34,856 nt of DNA from Pyrinomonadaceae bacterium (GCA_030841105.1 JAVEDE010000089.1:1-34856), one strand, 5' to 3'. Shown: positions 8,280 to 16,510, counted from the stretch's first letter. Numbers and translations are program-made. Notes: generated from the sequence alone by a model not told the origin.

Positions 8280-9224
8280 ATGGTTCAGAGCACATCTTCC
8301 GGCGCAGTGCCGCGCCGGATGCTCGGTCGCACGGGAGTCGAAGTCTCCGCGCTCGCGCTCGGCGGTTCGCACATCGGCGAAACGAAGTCGAAGCGAGAGG
8401 CTTTGCAGATCGTCCGCGAGGCGATTGACGGCGGGATAGATTTCATGGACAACGCGTGGGAGTATCACGACGGGCGGAGCGAGGAGTTAATGGGCGAAGC
8501 CCTGAGCGGCGGCTTACGGCAGAAAGTCTTTTTGATGTCGAAAGTCTGCACGCACGGGCGCGACCGCAAGACGGCCATGCGCCAACTCGAACAGTCGCTC
8601 AAACGACTGCGCACAGACCACCTCGATCTCTGGCAGGTTCACGAAGTCATCCACGACAACGACCCCGATCTGCATTTCGCGTCGGGCGGCGTCATCGAGG
8701 CGTTGGAGCAGGCGCAACGCGAGGGCAAGGTGCGCTTCGTCGGCTTCACCGGCCACAAAGACCCCGCCATCCATCTCAAGATGCTCGCGCACGACTACCC
8801 GTTCGACACCTGCCAGATGCCGCTCAATTGTTTCGACGCCACCTTCCGCAGCTTCGAGCAACAGGTGTTGCCGGAACTCAACAGGCGCGGCATCGCCCCG
8901 CTCGGCATGAAGAGTCTGGGCGGCAGCGGCGACATGATTAAAAAACGTGCGGTCACGGCGGCCGAGGCTCTGCGCTACGCGATGAGTTTGCCCGTGGCCT
9001 CAACCGTCTCCGGCATAGACTCGCTCAAAGTGCTCCGGCAAAACTTGCGCATCGCGCGCACGTTCACGCCGATGTCCGGCGAAGAGATGCAAGCCCTGCG
9101 CGCGCGCTGCGCGGCGGACGCCGCCGACGGCCACTTTGAACTTTACAAGACCTCCAAAAAATACGACGGCCCGCCGGGGCGCAAAGTCCACAAGTTTCCT
9201 TCCCAAGAAGAACTCGCCGCGTGA
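8280..9224 (+). CDS. Aldo/keto reductase
   Basis: A 314-residue cytosolic NAD(P)H-dependent oxidoreductase of the AKR superfamily (TIM barrel). The start RRMLGRTGVEVSALALGGSH is typical of the family. The catalytic tetrad is visible: Asp57 and Tyr62 (FMDNAWEYHDGRSEE), Lys88 (MSKVC) and His121 (LWQVHEV). The late motif STVSGIDSLKVLRQNLRIAR corresponds to the cofactor phosphate-binding region. There is no C-terminal ferredoxin-like cysteine cluster, so it is not the Fe-S subtype. Start ATG 8280 has AAGGAGG at 8268-8274. The frame is open further upstream to a GTG at 8148, but that would begin inside the preceding terminator. The membrane-protein gene starts 4 nt after its stop, so the two are translationally linked. 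The physiological substrate is unknown. Confidence 0.93.
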   Translation: MVQSTSSGAVPRRMLGRTGVEVSALALGGSHIGETKSKREALQIVREAIDGGIDFMDNAWEYHDGRSEELMGEALSGGLRQKVFLMSKVCTHGRDRKTAMRQLEQSLKRLRTDHLDLWQVHEVIHDNDPDLHFASGGVIEALEQAQREGKVRFVGFTGHKDPAIHLKMLAHDYPFDTCQMPLNCFDATFRSFEQQVLPELNRRGIAPLGMKSLGGSGDMIKKRAVTAAEALRYAMSLPVASTVSGIDSLKVLRQNLRIARTFTPMSGEEMQALRARCAADAADGHFELYKTSKKYDGPPGRKVHKFPSQEELAA

Positions 9225-9228
9225 CGCG

Positions 9229-10461
9229 ATGAACGTCGCGCCCCGCATGTCTCGCAACTGGCGCGTCGCCGTGATCGTCGCGGCGACGCTCGCCTTCCTC
9301 TTCAAGCTCTACCTCGCGCTCTCAACCCAAGGCACGCTCGACGTGCCCGCCTTCCGCGAGTTCGTCACGAACATACGCGAGGTCGGCGGCGTCGGCGTTT
9401 ACTATCGCCTCGGCACGACCGGCAATCCCTTCAACCACCCGCCCTTCGTCGTCCACTACCTCGCCGCGCTCGGCCGTCTCGCCGACGCGACTAACCTCCC
9501 CTTCGCCTTCTGGCTGCGCTTCCCCTGCCTGCTGGCCGACCTCGGCAGTCTTTACCTCGTCTGGAAACTACTCGCGCGTTCACACGCGCACCATCACCTC
9601 ACAGCGTGGCTGCTCATCCTGCTCGCGCTCAACCCCGTCTCGATCATCATTTCCGGTTTTCACGGCAACACCGACCCGGTTCTCTTCTTCTTCGTCCTGC
9701 TCTCCGTCTATCTCCTTGAGACGCGGGACGACGATGGCAATGGCAACGGGCGCGTCTGGCTCGCGGCCGTCGCCTTCGGCTGCGCGCTCAACTTCAAAGT
9801 CGCGCCGCTCATCCTCGCGCCCGCCGTCTGGTTCTACCTGCCGCGTCTGAGAGCGCGCGCGGAGTTTTTCGCAGTCGCCGCCGCCGTCTTCCTCTGCGGC
9901 TCGCTCCCTTATGTTCTTTATGATCCCGTCCAGATCGCGCGCAACGTCTTCGGCTACGGCAGCCTCTACGGCCACTGGGGCTGGACGCGTCTCGCCGCTG
10001 CGTGGTTTCCCGAAAGCCTACAGTTCGCCCTCCCGCCGCACGGTGTGATGGGCGCACACGCCGTCGCCGCCTCAATCGGGAAATGGTTGATGCTGTCTTT
10101 GATCGCCGCCGCCGCTCTCTGGCTCAATCGCCGGGACGACGACAAGCCGCCGCTCACGTTGCAAGTTGGCCTCGCCGTCGCCGTCTTCCTCTTCCTCACG
10201 CCGGGCTTCGGCTCGCAGTATTTGTCTTGGCTCGTGCCGTGGGTGGTCTTCCTGGGCGTGCGCGCGTGCCTCGTCTATTACCTCGCCGGGGGGCTGTATC
10301 TGGCCGTTGAATATAGTTGCTACATCTACCGCGCCGCGCCGCCCGTCTATTGCGTCGAGCCGCTCACTGTCTCGCTCCCGCTCGTCTGCTGGGCGTCCGT
10401 CTTCGTCATGCTCGTTTGTTACCTACGCCTCTTGCGCCGCTCAAAAGCGATTGACCACTGA
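9229..10461 (+). CDS. GT-C-like integral membrane glycosyltransferase (GT87/mannosyltransferase-like)
   Basis: A 410-residue polytopic membrane protein with about 10 helices. An early loop holds an Asp (TQGTLDVPAFREF, D38), then NPFNHPPFVVHYLAALGRL with the N/H-P-P pattern and LALNPVSIIISGFHGNTDPV. These are typical of GT-C fold polyprenyl-phosphate-sugar-dependent mannosyl/glucosyltransferases (GT87 and PIG-M-like proteins). It would transfer a sugar from a lipid carrier at the periplasmic face to an unknown acceptor. Start ATG 9229 lies 4 nt after the aldo/keto reductase stop. Upstream in-frame starts would overlap that gene by about 90 nt. Assignment to the GT-C fold is likely; the exact family and acceptor are not known. 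Confidence 0.75.
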   Translation: MNVAPRMSRNWRVAVIVAATLAFLFKLYLALSTQGTLDVPAFREFVTNIREVGGVGVYYRLGTTGNPFNHPPFVVHYLAALGRLADATNLPFAFWLRFPCLLADLGSLYLVWKLLARSHAHHHLTAWLLILLALNPVSIIISGFHGNTDPVLFFFVLLSVYLLETRDDDGNGNGRVWLAAVAFGCALNFKVAPLILAPAVWFYLPRLRARAEFFAVAAAVFLCGSLPYVLYDPVQIARNVFGYGSLYGHWGWTRLAAAWFPESLQFALPPHGVMGAHAVAASIGKWLMLSLIAAAALWLNRRDDDKPPLTLQVGLAVAVFLFLTPGFGSQYLSWLVPWVVFLGVRACLVYYLAGGLYLAVEYSCYIYRAAPPVYCVEPLTVSLPLVCWASVFVMLVCYLRLLRRSKAIDH

Positions 10462-10465
10462 CGCA

Positions 10466-10516
10466 CGAAGACACGTAGAAAACTTGACGGGTTAACTTCT
10501 TGCCTTCGTGCCTTCG
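10466..10516. repeat. Imperfect inverted repeat of cacgaag words
   Basis: Left arm GCACGAAGACACGTAGAAAA (about 10465-10484) faces CTTGCCTTCGTGCCTTCGTG (about 10500-10519). Reverse-complemented, the right arm is CACGAAGGCACGAAGGCAAG, with several mismatches to the left arm. It lies between the membrane-protein gene and the decarboxylase gene. It could be a worn version of the same class of element as those at 2925 and 14456. Confidence 0.6.
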
Positions 10517-10579
10517 TGGTTGACTCTCTCACCCGCTAACAACCCTCGCATGTGACGCGAGCCGCACTTCCCCGCTACA

Positions 10580-12151
10580 ATGCCCCGCATGAAAAACGAC
10601 GACAGCGACGCGCCCGACGCCCCGCGCCCCGACGCGCCGCCGCCTCCGACGGGCGACATGAGCGCCGAAGAGTTTCGCCGCCACGGCCACGCGCTCATTG
10701 ATTGGATCAGCGACTACTTCACCAACATCGAAGCGCGCCCCGTGCTCGCGCAAGTAAAGCCGCGCGAGTTGATCGAACAACTGCCCGCCGCCGCGCCCGC
10801 CGTGGGCGAACCGATGGACGCGATTCTCGCCGACGTGGACAAACTGATCGCGCCCGCGCTCACGCACTGGAATCACCCTTCGTTCTTCGCCTACTTTGCC
10901 ACCTCGACCTCCGCGCCCGGCATCTTCGGCGAAATGTTGAGCGCGGCCTTCGACGTGAAATCTCTGCTCTGGCGCACCGCGCCCGCCGCCGCCGAACTCG
11001 AAGAAGTCGCGCTCTCTTGGCTCAGGCAGATGCTCGGCCTGCCCGCGCAGTTTGCGGGCGTCATCTACGACACGGCCTCGGTCTCCAGCCTCCACGCCAT
11101 CGCCGCCGCACGCGAGCATCTCGCGCTCGACATCCGCGAGCAGGGCTTGAGCGGTCGCCCCGATCTGCCGCTCCTGCGCGTCTACGCTTCCGAGCAGGCG
11201 CACTCTTCGATTGACAAGGCGGCAATCGCGCTCGGCCTCGGCCAACGCTCGCTCCGCAAAATTCCAACGGACGCAAACTTCCGCATGGACGCCGCAGCCC
11301 TCGCCCGCGCCGTCGAAGAAGACAAGCGCGACGGGCTGTTGCCCTTCTGCGTCGTCGCCACCGTCGGCACGACCTCGACGACGAGCATTGATCCGGTCGC
11401 TTCGATAGCCGACGTTTGCGAGCGACACACACTCTGGCTGCACGTTGACGCCGCCTACGCCGGTTCGGCGGGCATCGTGCCGGAACTGCGCCCCGTCGTC
11501 CTCGACGCGTGCGAGCGCGCCGACTCGCTGACGCTCAACCCGCACAAGTGGCTCTTCACGCCCTTCGATCTCTCCGTCCTCTACTGTCGCCGGATCGAAG
11601 TGCTCCACCGCGCCTTCTCGCTCGTCCCCGAATACCTGCGCACGCCCGCCGCCGAAACCGAAGGCATACGCAACGGCGCGGACTACGGCGTCCAACTCGG
11701 CCGCCGCTTCCGCTCGCTCAAGCTCTGGATGATCCTGCGCTACTTCGGGCACGACGGACTCGCCGCGCGCATCCGCGAACACTGCCGCCTCGCGCGACTC
11801 TTCGCCTCCTGGGTCGAAGCCGACCCTCGTTGGGAACTGCTCGCGCCCGTCCCTTTGAGCGTCGTCTGCTTCCGCGCCGTGCCTCCCCCAAACACAGCGG
11901 GCGAGACTGACGACGCACGCGCCGCAGCCGAGACGGATGATGCACGCGCCGCGCGCCTCGACGCACTCAACGAACGCCTCATGCACGCAGCCAACGCGAC
12001 CGGCGCACTCTTCATCTCGCACACGCGCCTGCATAACAAGTTCACCCTCCGCCTCGCCGTCGGCAACATCCGCACGACCGAGGAACACGTCCGCCGCGCG
12101 TGGCAACTTTTGAATGACACCCTGCACACGACGTCGCACACGACATCATGA
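10580..12151 (+). CDS. PLP-dependent group II decarboxylase (aromatic-L-amino-acid decarboxylase type)
   Basis: A 523-residue cytosolic enzyme that probably decarboxylates an aromatic amino acid such as tryptophan, DOPA or phenylalanine. The family start EEFRRHGHALIDWISDYF is visible. So are HWNHPSFFAYFATSTSAPGI, the cofactor-binding stretch GTTSTTSIDP, Asp290 (HVDAAYAG) that contacts the pyridine nitrogen, and the Schiff-base Lys323 in LNPHKWLF. The length is slightly above the usual 470-500. A 27-bp tandem duplication (11904-11957) encodes ETDDARAAA-ETDDARAAR in the C-terminal domain, and the protein ends in a short HTTSHTTS repeat. The start ATG 10580 lacks a clear ribosome site; an in-frame ATG at 10589 is an alternative. 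Its stop codon lies within the repeat zone that leads into the S9 peptidase gene. The substrate cannot be read from sequence. Confidence 0.9.
   Translation: MPRMKNDDSDAPDAPRPDAPPPPTGDMSAEEFRRHGHALIDWISDYFTNIEARPVLAQVKPRELIEQLPAAAPAVGEPMDAILADVDKLIAPALTHWNHPSFFAYFATSTSAPGIFGEMLSAAFDVKSLLWRTAPAAAELEEVALSWLRQMLGLPAQFAGVIYDTASVSSLHAIAAAREHLALDIREQGLSGRPDLPLLRVYASEQAHSSIDKAAIALGLGQRSLRKIPTDANFRMDAAALARAVEEDKRDGLLPFCVVATVGTTSTTSIDPVASIADVCERHTLWLHVDAAYAGSAGIVPELRPVVLDACERADSLTLNPHKWLFTPFDLSVLYCRRIEVLHRAFSLVPEYLRTPAAETEGIRNGADYGVQLGRRFRSLKLWMILRYFGHDGLAARIREHCRLARLFASWVEADPRWELLAPVPLSVVCFRAVPPPNTAGETDDARAAAETDDARAARLDALNERLMHAANATGALFISHTRLHNKFTLRLAVGNIRTTEEHVRRAWQLLNDTLHTTSHTTS
11904..11957 (+). 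repeat. 27-bp tandem duplication inside the decarboxylase gene
   Basis: Two 27-bp units (11904-11930 and 11931-11957) differ at few positions and encode nearly the same nine residues. It keeps the reading frame. The peptide is hydrophilic and probably forms a surface loop. Confidence 0.85.
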
Positions 12152-12218
12152 GACCCGCACGCACGACACTATGAGAACTGCACGTTTCACCCTTATGACA
12201 ACTGCGCGTTTCGCCTTC
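12148..12218 (+). repeat. Triple degenerate tandem repeat over the S9 peptidase start
   Basis: Three units of 23-24 bp each begin with ATGA: 12148, 12171 and 12195. The last two are close copies (ATGAGAACTGCACGTTTCAC and ATGACAACTGCGCGTTTCGC) and are in frame, encoding MRTARFTL-MTTARFAF. The first contains the stop TGA of the decarboxylase gene and is out of frame with the others. Confidence 0.8.
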
Positions 12219-14444
12219 GCGCTTCTTTGCTTTCTGCTTTCGGCCGCTGAAGCCGACGCGCAGCCGCAGCGCGGGATGACGCCCGCCGACACTCTGCGCG
12301 TGGCGAACGTCGGCGAGGCGCAGATCGCGCCCGACGGGGGCACGGTCTGTTACACGGTTTCGACAATCGAAGGCAACGCGACGCGCACGTCACTCTGGTG
12401 CGCGCAGGTTGGAGAAGAACGCGTCGGCACTCTCGCTGCCCCGTCGTCGTCGCCGACGCCTCGACGCGCGCCGCAGCAAGTGCTCGGCGGCGACTGGAAC
12501 GTCTCGCGCCCGCGTTGGTCGCCCGACGGTCGTCGGCTCGCCTTCGTCGCCACGCGCGGCGAACAGAGCGGCCTCTGGGTCGTGTCGCCGCGCGAACGCA
12601 CGACGCCGCGCTTCGTTGCGCCCGTCCGCTCCACCAACTTTCATATTCCTTACGCGGGCGAATCGTTCGCCTGGTCGCCCGACGGCCGCCGCCTCGCCTT
12701 CATCAGCGCGACCGAAGAGACACAGGATGTCGCGGCGACTGCGGCGACGGGCGCGTCGGCCGACGAGCGAGGCGCGCGGCGCGACGACCCGCGCCTCGTG
12801 GATCGCATCCAGTACAAATCGCGCACCGCCTTCTCCGACACGTTGCGCACGCACGTCTGGCTCGTGGACGTGGACGACTCTTCGCAGCCGCGCCAACTGA
12901 CGTCGGGGCAATACTACGACCACGCGCTCGCCTGGAATCCGCGCGGCGACGAGATTGCCTTTCTCTCGAATCACGAGAACGACCCGGAGGCCGTCAACAA
13001 CTCGGACATCTTCGCCGTCACCACGGACGGGCGCGTGCGCCGCCTGACGGAGACGCGTGGCTGCGAGTACGAACCCGCTTGGTCGCCCGACGGCAAGTGG
13101 CTCGCCTACACGGCCACGACGCGCGACGTGACGACCATTGACAGCGTGGCCGAAGACACGCACGTCTGGGTGATCGAAGCGGCGGGCGGCACCGCGGCGG
13201 CGCGCGGGCGCGAACTCACCGCCGCGCTTGATCGCCGCGCGCGCAGCCCCCGGTGGATGCCCGACAGCAGGGCGATCCTGTTCCTCGCAGGGGATCGCGG
13301 GCAGTCGCTCATCTACCGCGTCGGCGTGGCCGGAGACGCGCTGCAAAGTTTCAACTTCTGCGACATCGAAAATAAAGTCGAGTTCGGGCAGGGGCAGATC
13401 GCGGGCTTCACGAATTACCCGTCGCGCAGCGGCGACTACTGCAAACCCGGCACGCCGCGCCCGGTGCAAATCTCCAACTACAGCGTCAGCACGGCGACGC
13501 TCCCGGCGACGACTATCTCCCACCCCGGCTTCAAGACGAGAGCTTCGCACATCTTAGCCTACGTGCTGAGCGACGCGCTGAATCCGGCCGAAGTCTGGAC
13601 GACTCCCGCCGAAGGATTCCTCGCGCGAAAGTTGAGCGCGCACAATCAAGAGTTGATGCGCGCCTTCAACCTCTCCGCGCCCGAAGAGTTCACCTACCGG
13701 AGTTCCGACAACCTGCGCGTGCAGGGCTGGCTGATGAAGCCTCTCGGCTGGCGCGCGGGCGAACGCTACCCGCTCATCCTGAGCATCCACGGCGGGCCGC
13801 ACGGCTCGTATGGCTACGGGTTCAACGCCGCCTTTCAGGCTTACGCCGCGCGCGGCTACGCCGTCCTCTTCATCAACCCGCGCGGCTCAAGCGGCTACGG
13901 GCAGAAGTTTTCCGACGGCACGCTGCGCGAGTGGGGCGGCGGCGACTACCGCGATTTGATGGCGGGCGTGGACGAGAGCTTGCGCCGGTTCGCCTGGATT
14001 GACCGCAGTCGCATGGGCGTGACGGGCGGCAGTTACGGCGGCTTCATGACCAACTGGATCATCACGCAGACGACGCGCTTCCGCGCCGCCGTCTCAAGCG
14101 CGTCCGTGTCGAACCTCGTCAGCTTCTATTCCACGTCGCTCTATCAGGATTTGATCCACGCGGAGTTTGGCGGCTTCCCCTGGGACGACTATGATCTGCT
14201 GTGGCGTTGGTCGCCGCTGCGCTACGTGCGCTCCGCCGACACGCCGACGCTCTTCATTCACGGCGAACTGGACAACGACGTCCACATCACGCAGGCCGAA
14301 GAGATGTACATGGCCTTGCGCCGCCGCGGCGTCGAGACCGTGCTCGCACGCTACCCGCGCGAAGGCCACGGCTTCCGCGAACCGCGCCACCGCGAAGACG
14401 CGCTCGAAAGAACGATTGACTGGTTCGATAAATATCTCAAATGA
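12171..14444 (+). CDS. Secreted S9 family peptidase (prolyl oligopeptidase / acylaminoacyl-peptidase type)
   Basis: A 757-residue exported serine peptidase. A signal peptide (hydrophobic FALLCFLLSAAEADAQ) is followed by an N-terminal beta-propeller of TolB/PD40-like blades: PRWSPDGRRLAF, FAWSPDGRRLAFIS, LAWNPRGDEIAFLS, PAWSPDGKWLAYT and PRWMPDSRAILFL. The C-terminal alpha/beta-hydrolase domain (about 500-757) has oxyanion and nucleophile motifs LSIHGGPHGSYG and TGGSYGGF with Ser621. It also has Asp701 (HGELDNDV) and His733 (EGHGF), a complete triad. The propeller restricts access so that short peptides are cleaved, probably in the periplasm, fitting the peptide and amino acid theme of its neighbours. 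The start is either ATG 12171 or ATG 12195; both lie in a tandem repeat and neither has a strong ribosome site. The upstream TTG/ACG-rich extension to 12114 overlaps the decarboxylase gene and is unlikely. Confidence 0.93.
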   Translation: MRTARFTLMTTARFAFALLCFLLSAAEADAQPQRGMTPADTLRVANVGEAQIAPDGGTVCYTVSTIEGNATRTSLWCAQVGEERVGTLAAPSSSPTPRRAPQQVLGGDWNVSRPRWSPDGRRLAFVATRGEQSGLWVVSPRERTTPRFVAPVRSTNFHIPYAGESFAWSPDGRRLAFISATEETQDVAATAATGASADERGARRDDPRLVDRIQYKSRTAFSDTLRTHVWLVDVDDSSQPRQLTSGQYYDHALAWNPRGDEIAFLSNHENDPEAVNNSDIFAVTTDGRVRRLTETRGCEYEPAWSPDGKWLAYTATTRDVTTIDSVAEDTHVWVIEAAGGTAAARGRELTAALDRRARSPRWMPDSRAILFLAGDRGQSLIYRVGVAGDALQSFNFCDIENKVEFGQGQIAGFTNYPSRSGDYCKPGTPRPVQISNYSVSTATLPATTISHPGFKTRASHILAYVLSDALNPAEVWTTPAEGFLARKLSAHNQELMRAFNLSAPEEFTYRSSDNLRVQGWLMKPLGWRAGERYPLILSIHGGPHGSYGYGFNAAFQAYAARGYAVLFINPRGSSGYGQKFSDGTLREWGGGDYRDLMAGVDESLRRFAWIDRSRMGVTGGSYGGFMTNWIITQTTRFRAAVSSASVSNLVSFYSTSLYQDLIHAEFGGFPWDDYDLLWRWSPLRYVRSADTPTLFIHGELDNDVHITQAEEMYMALRRRGVETVLARYPREGHGFREPRHREDALERTIDWFDKYLK

Positions 14445-14455
14445 GAATGCGGAAT

Positions 14456-14520
14456 TCAGGAGTCAGGAGTCAGAAGAAAGCGTTATGCTGCCTTCTTTGA
14501 TTCTGACTCCTGACTCCTGA
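14456..14520. repeat. 20-bp perfect inverted repeat of ggagtca words
   Basis: TCAGGAGTCAGGAGTCAGAA at 14456-14475 is the exact reverse complement of 14501-14520, separated by 25 nt. Each arm consists of tandem heptamers (GGAGTCA). The right arm carries one more partial unit (ACTCCT up to 14525), ending 5 nt before the Dabb start codon. Heptamer arrays of this kind are known as short tandemly repeated sequences in cyanobacteria and others. It may end S9 peptidase transcription or control the Dabb gene. Confidence 0.92.
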
Positions 14521-14530
14521 CTCCTAACTT

Positions 14531-14827
14531 ATGCTTACACACATTGTCATCTGGAAATACCGCGCCGAGGCGACCGAGGCGGAGCGCGAGGAACACTTGG
14601 CGCGTTTGCGTCGCCTGCCGAATTTCATCCCGCAGATCGAGAGCTTCGCGGTCGGCTTCGACGTGTTGAAGTTGCCGCGCTCTTACGACGTGGGACTCGT
14701 CGCCGTCTTCCGCGACCGCGCGGGTCTGGACGTGTACACGGATCATCCCGAACACGTGCTCGTCGCCGTCTACGGGCGCAGCCTGTCGGAGCACATCGCG
14801 TCCGTTGATTTCGAGAGCGCGGATTGA
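14531..14827 (+). CDS. Dabb (stress-responsive alpha/beta-barrel) domain protein
   Basis: A 98-residue protein that is a single Dabb domain. It opens LTHIVIWKYR, has an HLARLRRLPNFIPQIESFAVG helix-turn, then SYDVGLVAVFRDRAGLDVYT, and ends with the conserved HPEHVLVA. This ferredoxin-like fold usually dimerises. Members include stress-induced proteins and small cyclases, and most bacterial ones have no known reaction. ATG 14531 directly follows the ggagtca inverted repeat, and no ribosome site is visible between them, so translation may be weak or structure-controlled. It is probably not co-transcribed with the peptidase if the hairpin terminates. Confidence 0.88.
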   Translation: MLTHIVIWKYRAEATEAEREEHLARLRRLPNFIPQIESFAVGFDVLKLPRSYDVGLVAVFRDRAGLDVYTDHPEHVLVAVYGRSLSEHIASVDFESAD

Positions 14828-14923
14828 GCGCGAGACGAATGATGAGCGCGCCGCTGGCGGGAATGTATCGCGGCAGCGTCGGGTCGCCGCGCGCGGCGTG
14901 AACGAACGGTTCGGCTGAACAAG

Positions 14924-16180
14924 ATGAAACGTCTGTTGAAACTGCTGGCGGTCGTCCTCCTCGTCGTGCTCGCGACGCAGACGCCCTTCATCTATCGTCG
15001 CTACCAACTCGGCCGCCTCGACGCGAAGATTCGAGAGTTGAACGCAGCGCGCGTCCCCGACCCCGATCCCGCTTACGCCGACCACAAGGGCGCGATTCAC
15101 GTCCACTCGTTTCTCGGCGGTCACAGCGCGGGCACGTTCGCGGACATCACGCGTGCGGCGCAAGCGAACGGCCTCGCCTTCGTCGTGATGAGCGAACACC
15201 CGTCTGGCGATTACGACACGCGTGCGTTGACGCCGAGGGGCATGCGCGGCGGCGTCCTCTTCGTCGCGGGCAACGAGACGAGCGAGTCGGACGCGGATCG
15301 TTTTCTCACGTTCGGCGGGACACCAGTCGCCGCGACGAATGATGCGGTCGCGCCGTCTTCGACGCAGGAGAGCATCAACCGCGCCAAGTCGGCCGGGCAA
15401 CTCGTCTTCGTCGCGCACCCCGAAACGTTTCGCAGTTGGCGCGAGGCGCAAGGCTTCGACGGCATGGAGATTTACAACCTCCACGCCAACGCCAAACAGA
15501 TCAACCGCCCGCTCCTCTTCTTCGACGGCCTCTGGTCTTACCGCAGCTACCCGCACCTGCTCTGGACGCGCTTCTACGAAAGCCCCGACGCGAACCTCAG
15601 ACGCTTCGACGAACTGACCGCGCCACCACAGGGCGACGGCAGCGGCAGCAGCAGTAGTCGCAGACTCGTCGCCATCGCGGGCAACGACGCGCACGCCAAC
15701 GTCGGCCTCGCGCTCCAAGACCTCGCCGGACACACTCTCTTCTCCTTAAAACTCGATCCTTACGAGCGCAGCTTTCAAGTCGTCCGCACGCACGTCCTCG
15801 TCGAACGCAGCCAACCTTTGAACGAAGAAACTCTGCTGTCCGCGCTCGCACGCGGCCACGCCTACGTCGCCTTCGACATTCTGTGCGACGCGAGCGGCTT
15901 TCGCTTCACGGCGACGAACGACGGCGCGGAGCGTAAGTTGATGGGCGATGAGATCGCGCTGAGCGGGGGGAGCGTCCGCTTTAATGTAGCGACCCCGGTT
16001 AACAGTCGCATTCAGATCATCAGAAACGGTCAGGTATTGAGTGATGTGCAGGAGGCTTCGTATTACGGGTGGGAGACGAAGGAGGCGGGCGTCTATCGCG
16101 TCGTCTGCTATCTGCCGCAACTCCCCGCGCCGCTCGGCCAAAAGCCCTGGATCATCTCGAACCCGATCTACGTGCACTGA
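14924..16180 (+). CDS. Membrane-anchored PHP-domain metal-dependent phosphoesterase-like protein
   Basis: A 418-residue protein with an N-terminal signal anchor (LLKLLAVVLLVVLATQTPFI, residues 4-23) and a PHP (polymerase and histidinol phosphatase) fold facing the periplasm. Metal-ligand motifs are seen in family order: HVHS (H59, H61), MSEH (E91, H92), NETS, FVAHPE and GNDAHAN. The last about 90 residues form a beta-rich extension (GDEIALSGGSVRFNVATP, NGQVLSDV), as in other secreted PHP proteins. The substrate is unknown; PHP enzymes cleave phosphoesters using two or three metal ions. A short Ser-rich insert (GDGSGSSSSRR) precedes GNDAHAN. Start ATG 14924 gives the anchor directly. Two hairpins downstream (16218-16273) probably end the transcript. 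Confidence 0.82.
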   Translation: MKRLLKLLAVVLLVVLATQTPFIYRRYQLGRLDAKIRELNAARVPDPDPAYADHKGAIHVHSFLGGHSAGTFADITRAAQANGLAFVVMSEHPSGDYDTRALTPRGMRGGVLFVAGNETSESDADRFLTFGGTPVAATNDAVAPSSTQESINRAKSAGQLVFVAHPETFRSWREAQGFDGMEIYNLHANAKQINRPLLFFDGLWSYRSYPHLLWTRFYESPDANLRRFDELTAPPQGDGSGSSSSRRLVAIAGNDAHANVGLALQDLAGHTLFSLKLDPYERSFQVVRTHVLVERSQPLNEETLLSALARGHAYVAFDILCDASGFRFTATNDGAERKLMGDEIALSGGSVRFNVATPVNSRIQIIRNGQVLSDVQEASYYGWETKEAGVYRVVCYLPQLPAPLGQKPWIISNPIYVH

Positions 16181-16217
16181 GAGGTGGGCGGAAGTTTCGT
16201 CGGCCGGACACGACATC

Positions 16218-16245
16218 GCCCCGAACAGTTAAAACTCTTCGGGGC
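16218..16245 (+). terminator. Hairpin after the PHP gene
   Basis: GCCCCGAA (16218-16225) pairs with TTCGGGGC (16238-16245). The loop contains AGTT and AACT, which can extend the stem. Only a short T-run (TTT) follows. Probable terminator. Confidence 0.7.
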
Positions 16246-16253
16246 GCTTTCGC

Positions 16254-16280
16254 GAGCCGGAAAGCTCCGGCTCAATTTTC
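16254..16280. terminator. Second hairpin, tetraloop, AATTTTC tail
   Basis: GAGCCGGA (16254-16261) pairs with TCCGGCTC (16266-16273) around the loop AAGC and is followed by AATTTT. It lies 8 nt after the first hairpin and is likely a backup terminator. Confidence 0.6.
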
Positions 16281-16510
16281 GGAAGCGGCGTCTTAAGTCG
16301 CCTTGTCGTCTGTAGAGAGCCACGTGTTTGACTCTTCGCACGCGGCAATCTCAAGTGTCAGAGAAGCGCGTGTACAGGCTTCCTATTAAGTTGTACCAAG
16401 TCCCGCCATCTTATTGATCGTGAGCCTCACTGTCAAGACGCAACTTGACCGTTTCCAACGCGTACAGGCGCGAAAGTTTGTTCGTGTGTCGGGCTAAACT
16501 TCGGTCTGAC

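Larger units (their letters stand above)
16181..16510. other. Convergent intergenic region
   Basis: About 330 bp between the convergent PHP and uvsE genes. The first 90 bp hold two terminator-like hairpins. I see nothing recognisable in the rest (16280-16505). Confidence 0.6.

Noticed and set aside
10529..12139. 536-codon open frame on the minus strand opposite the decarboxylase
   Set aside because: The plus-strand frame has a complete PLP decarboxylase signature, so the minus frame is a codon-usage artefact.
14456..14520. Inverted repeat as ends of an insertion sequence
   Set aside because: Only 25 nt lie between the arms, there is no transposase and no target-site duplication that I can see.
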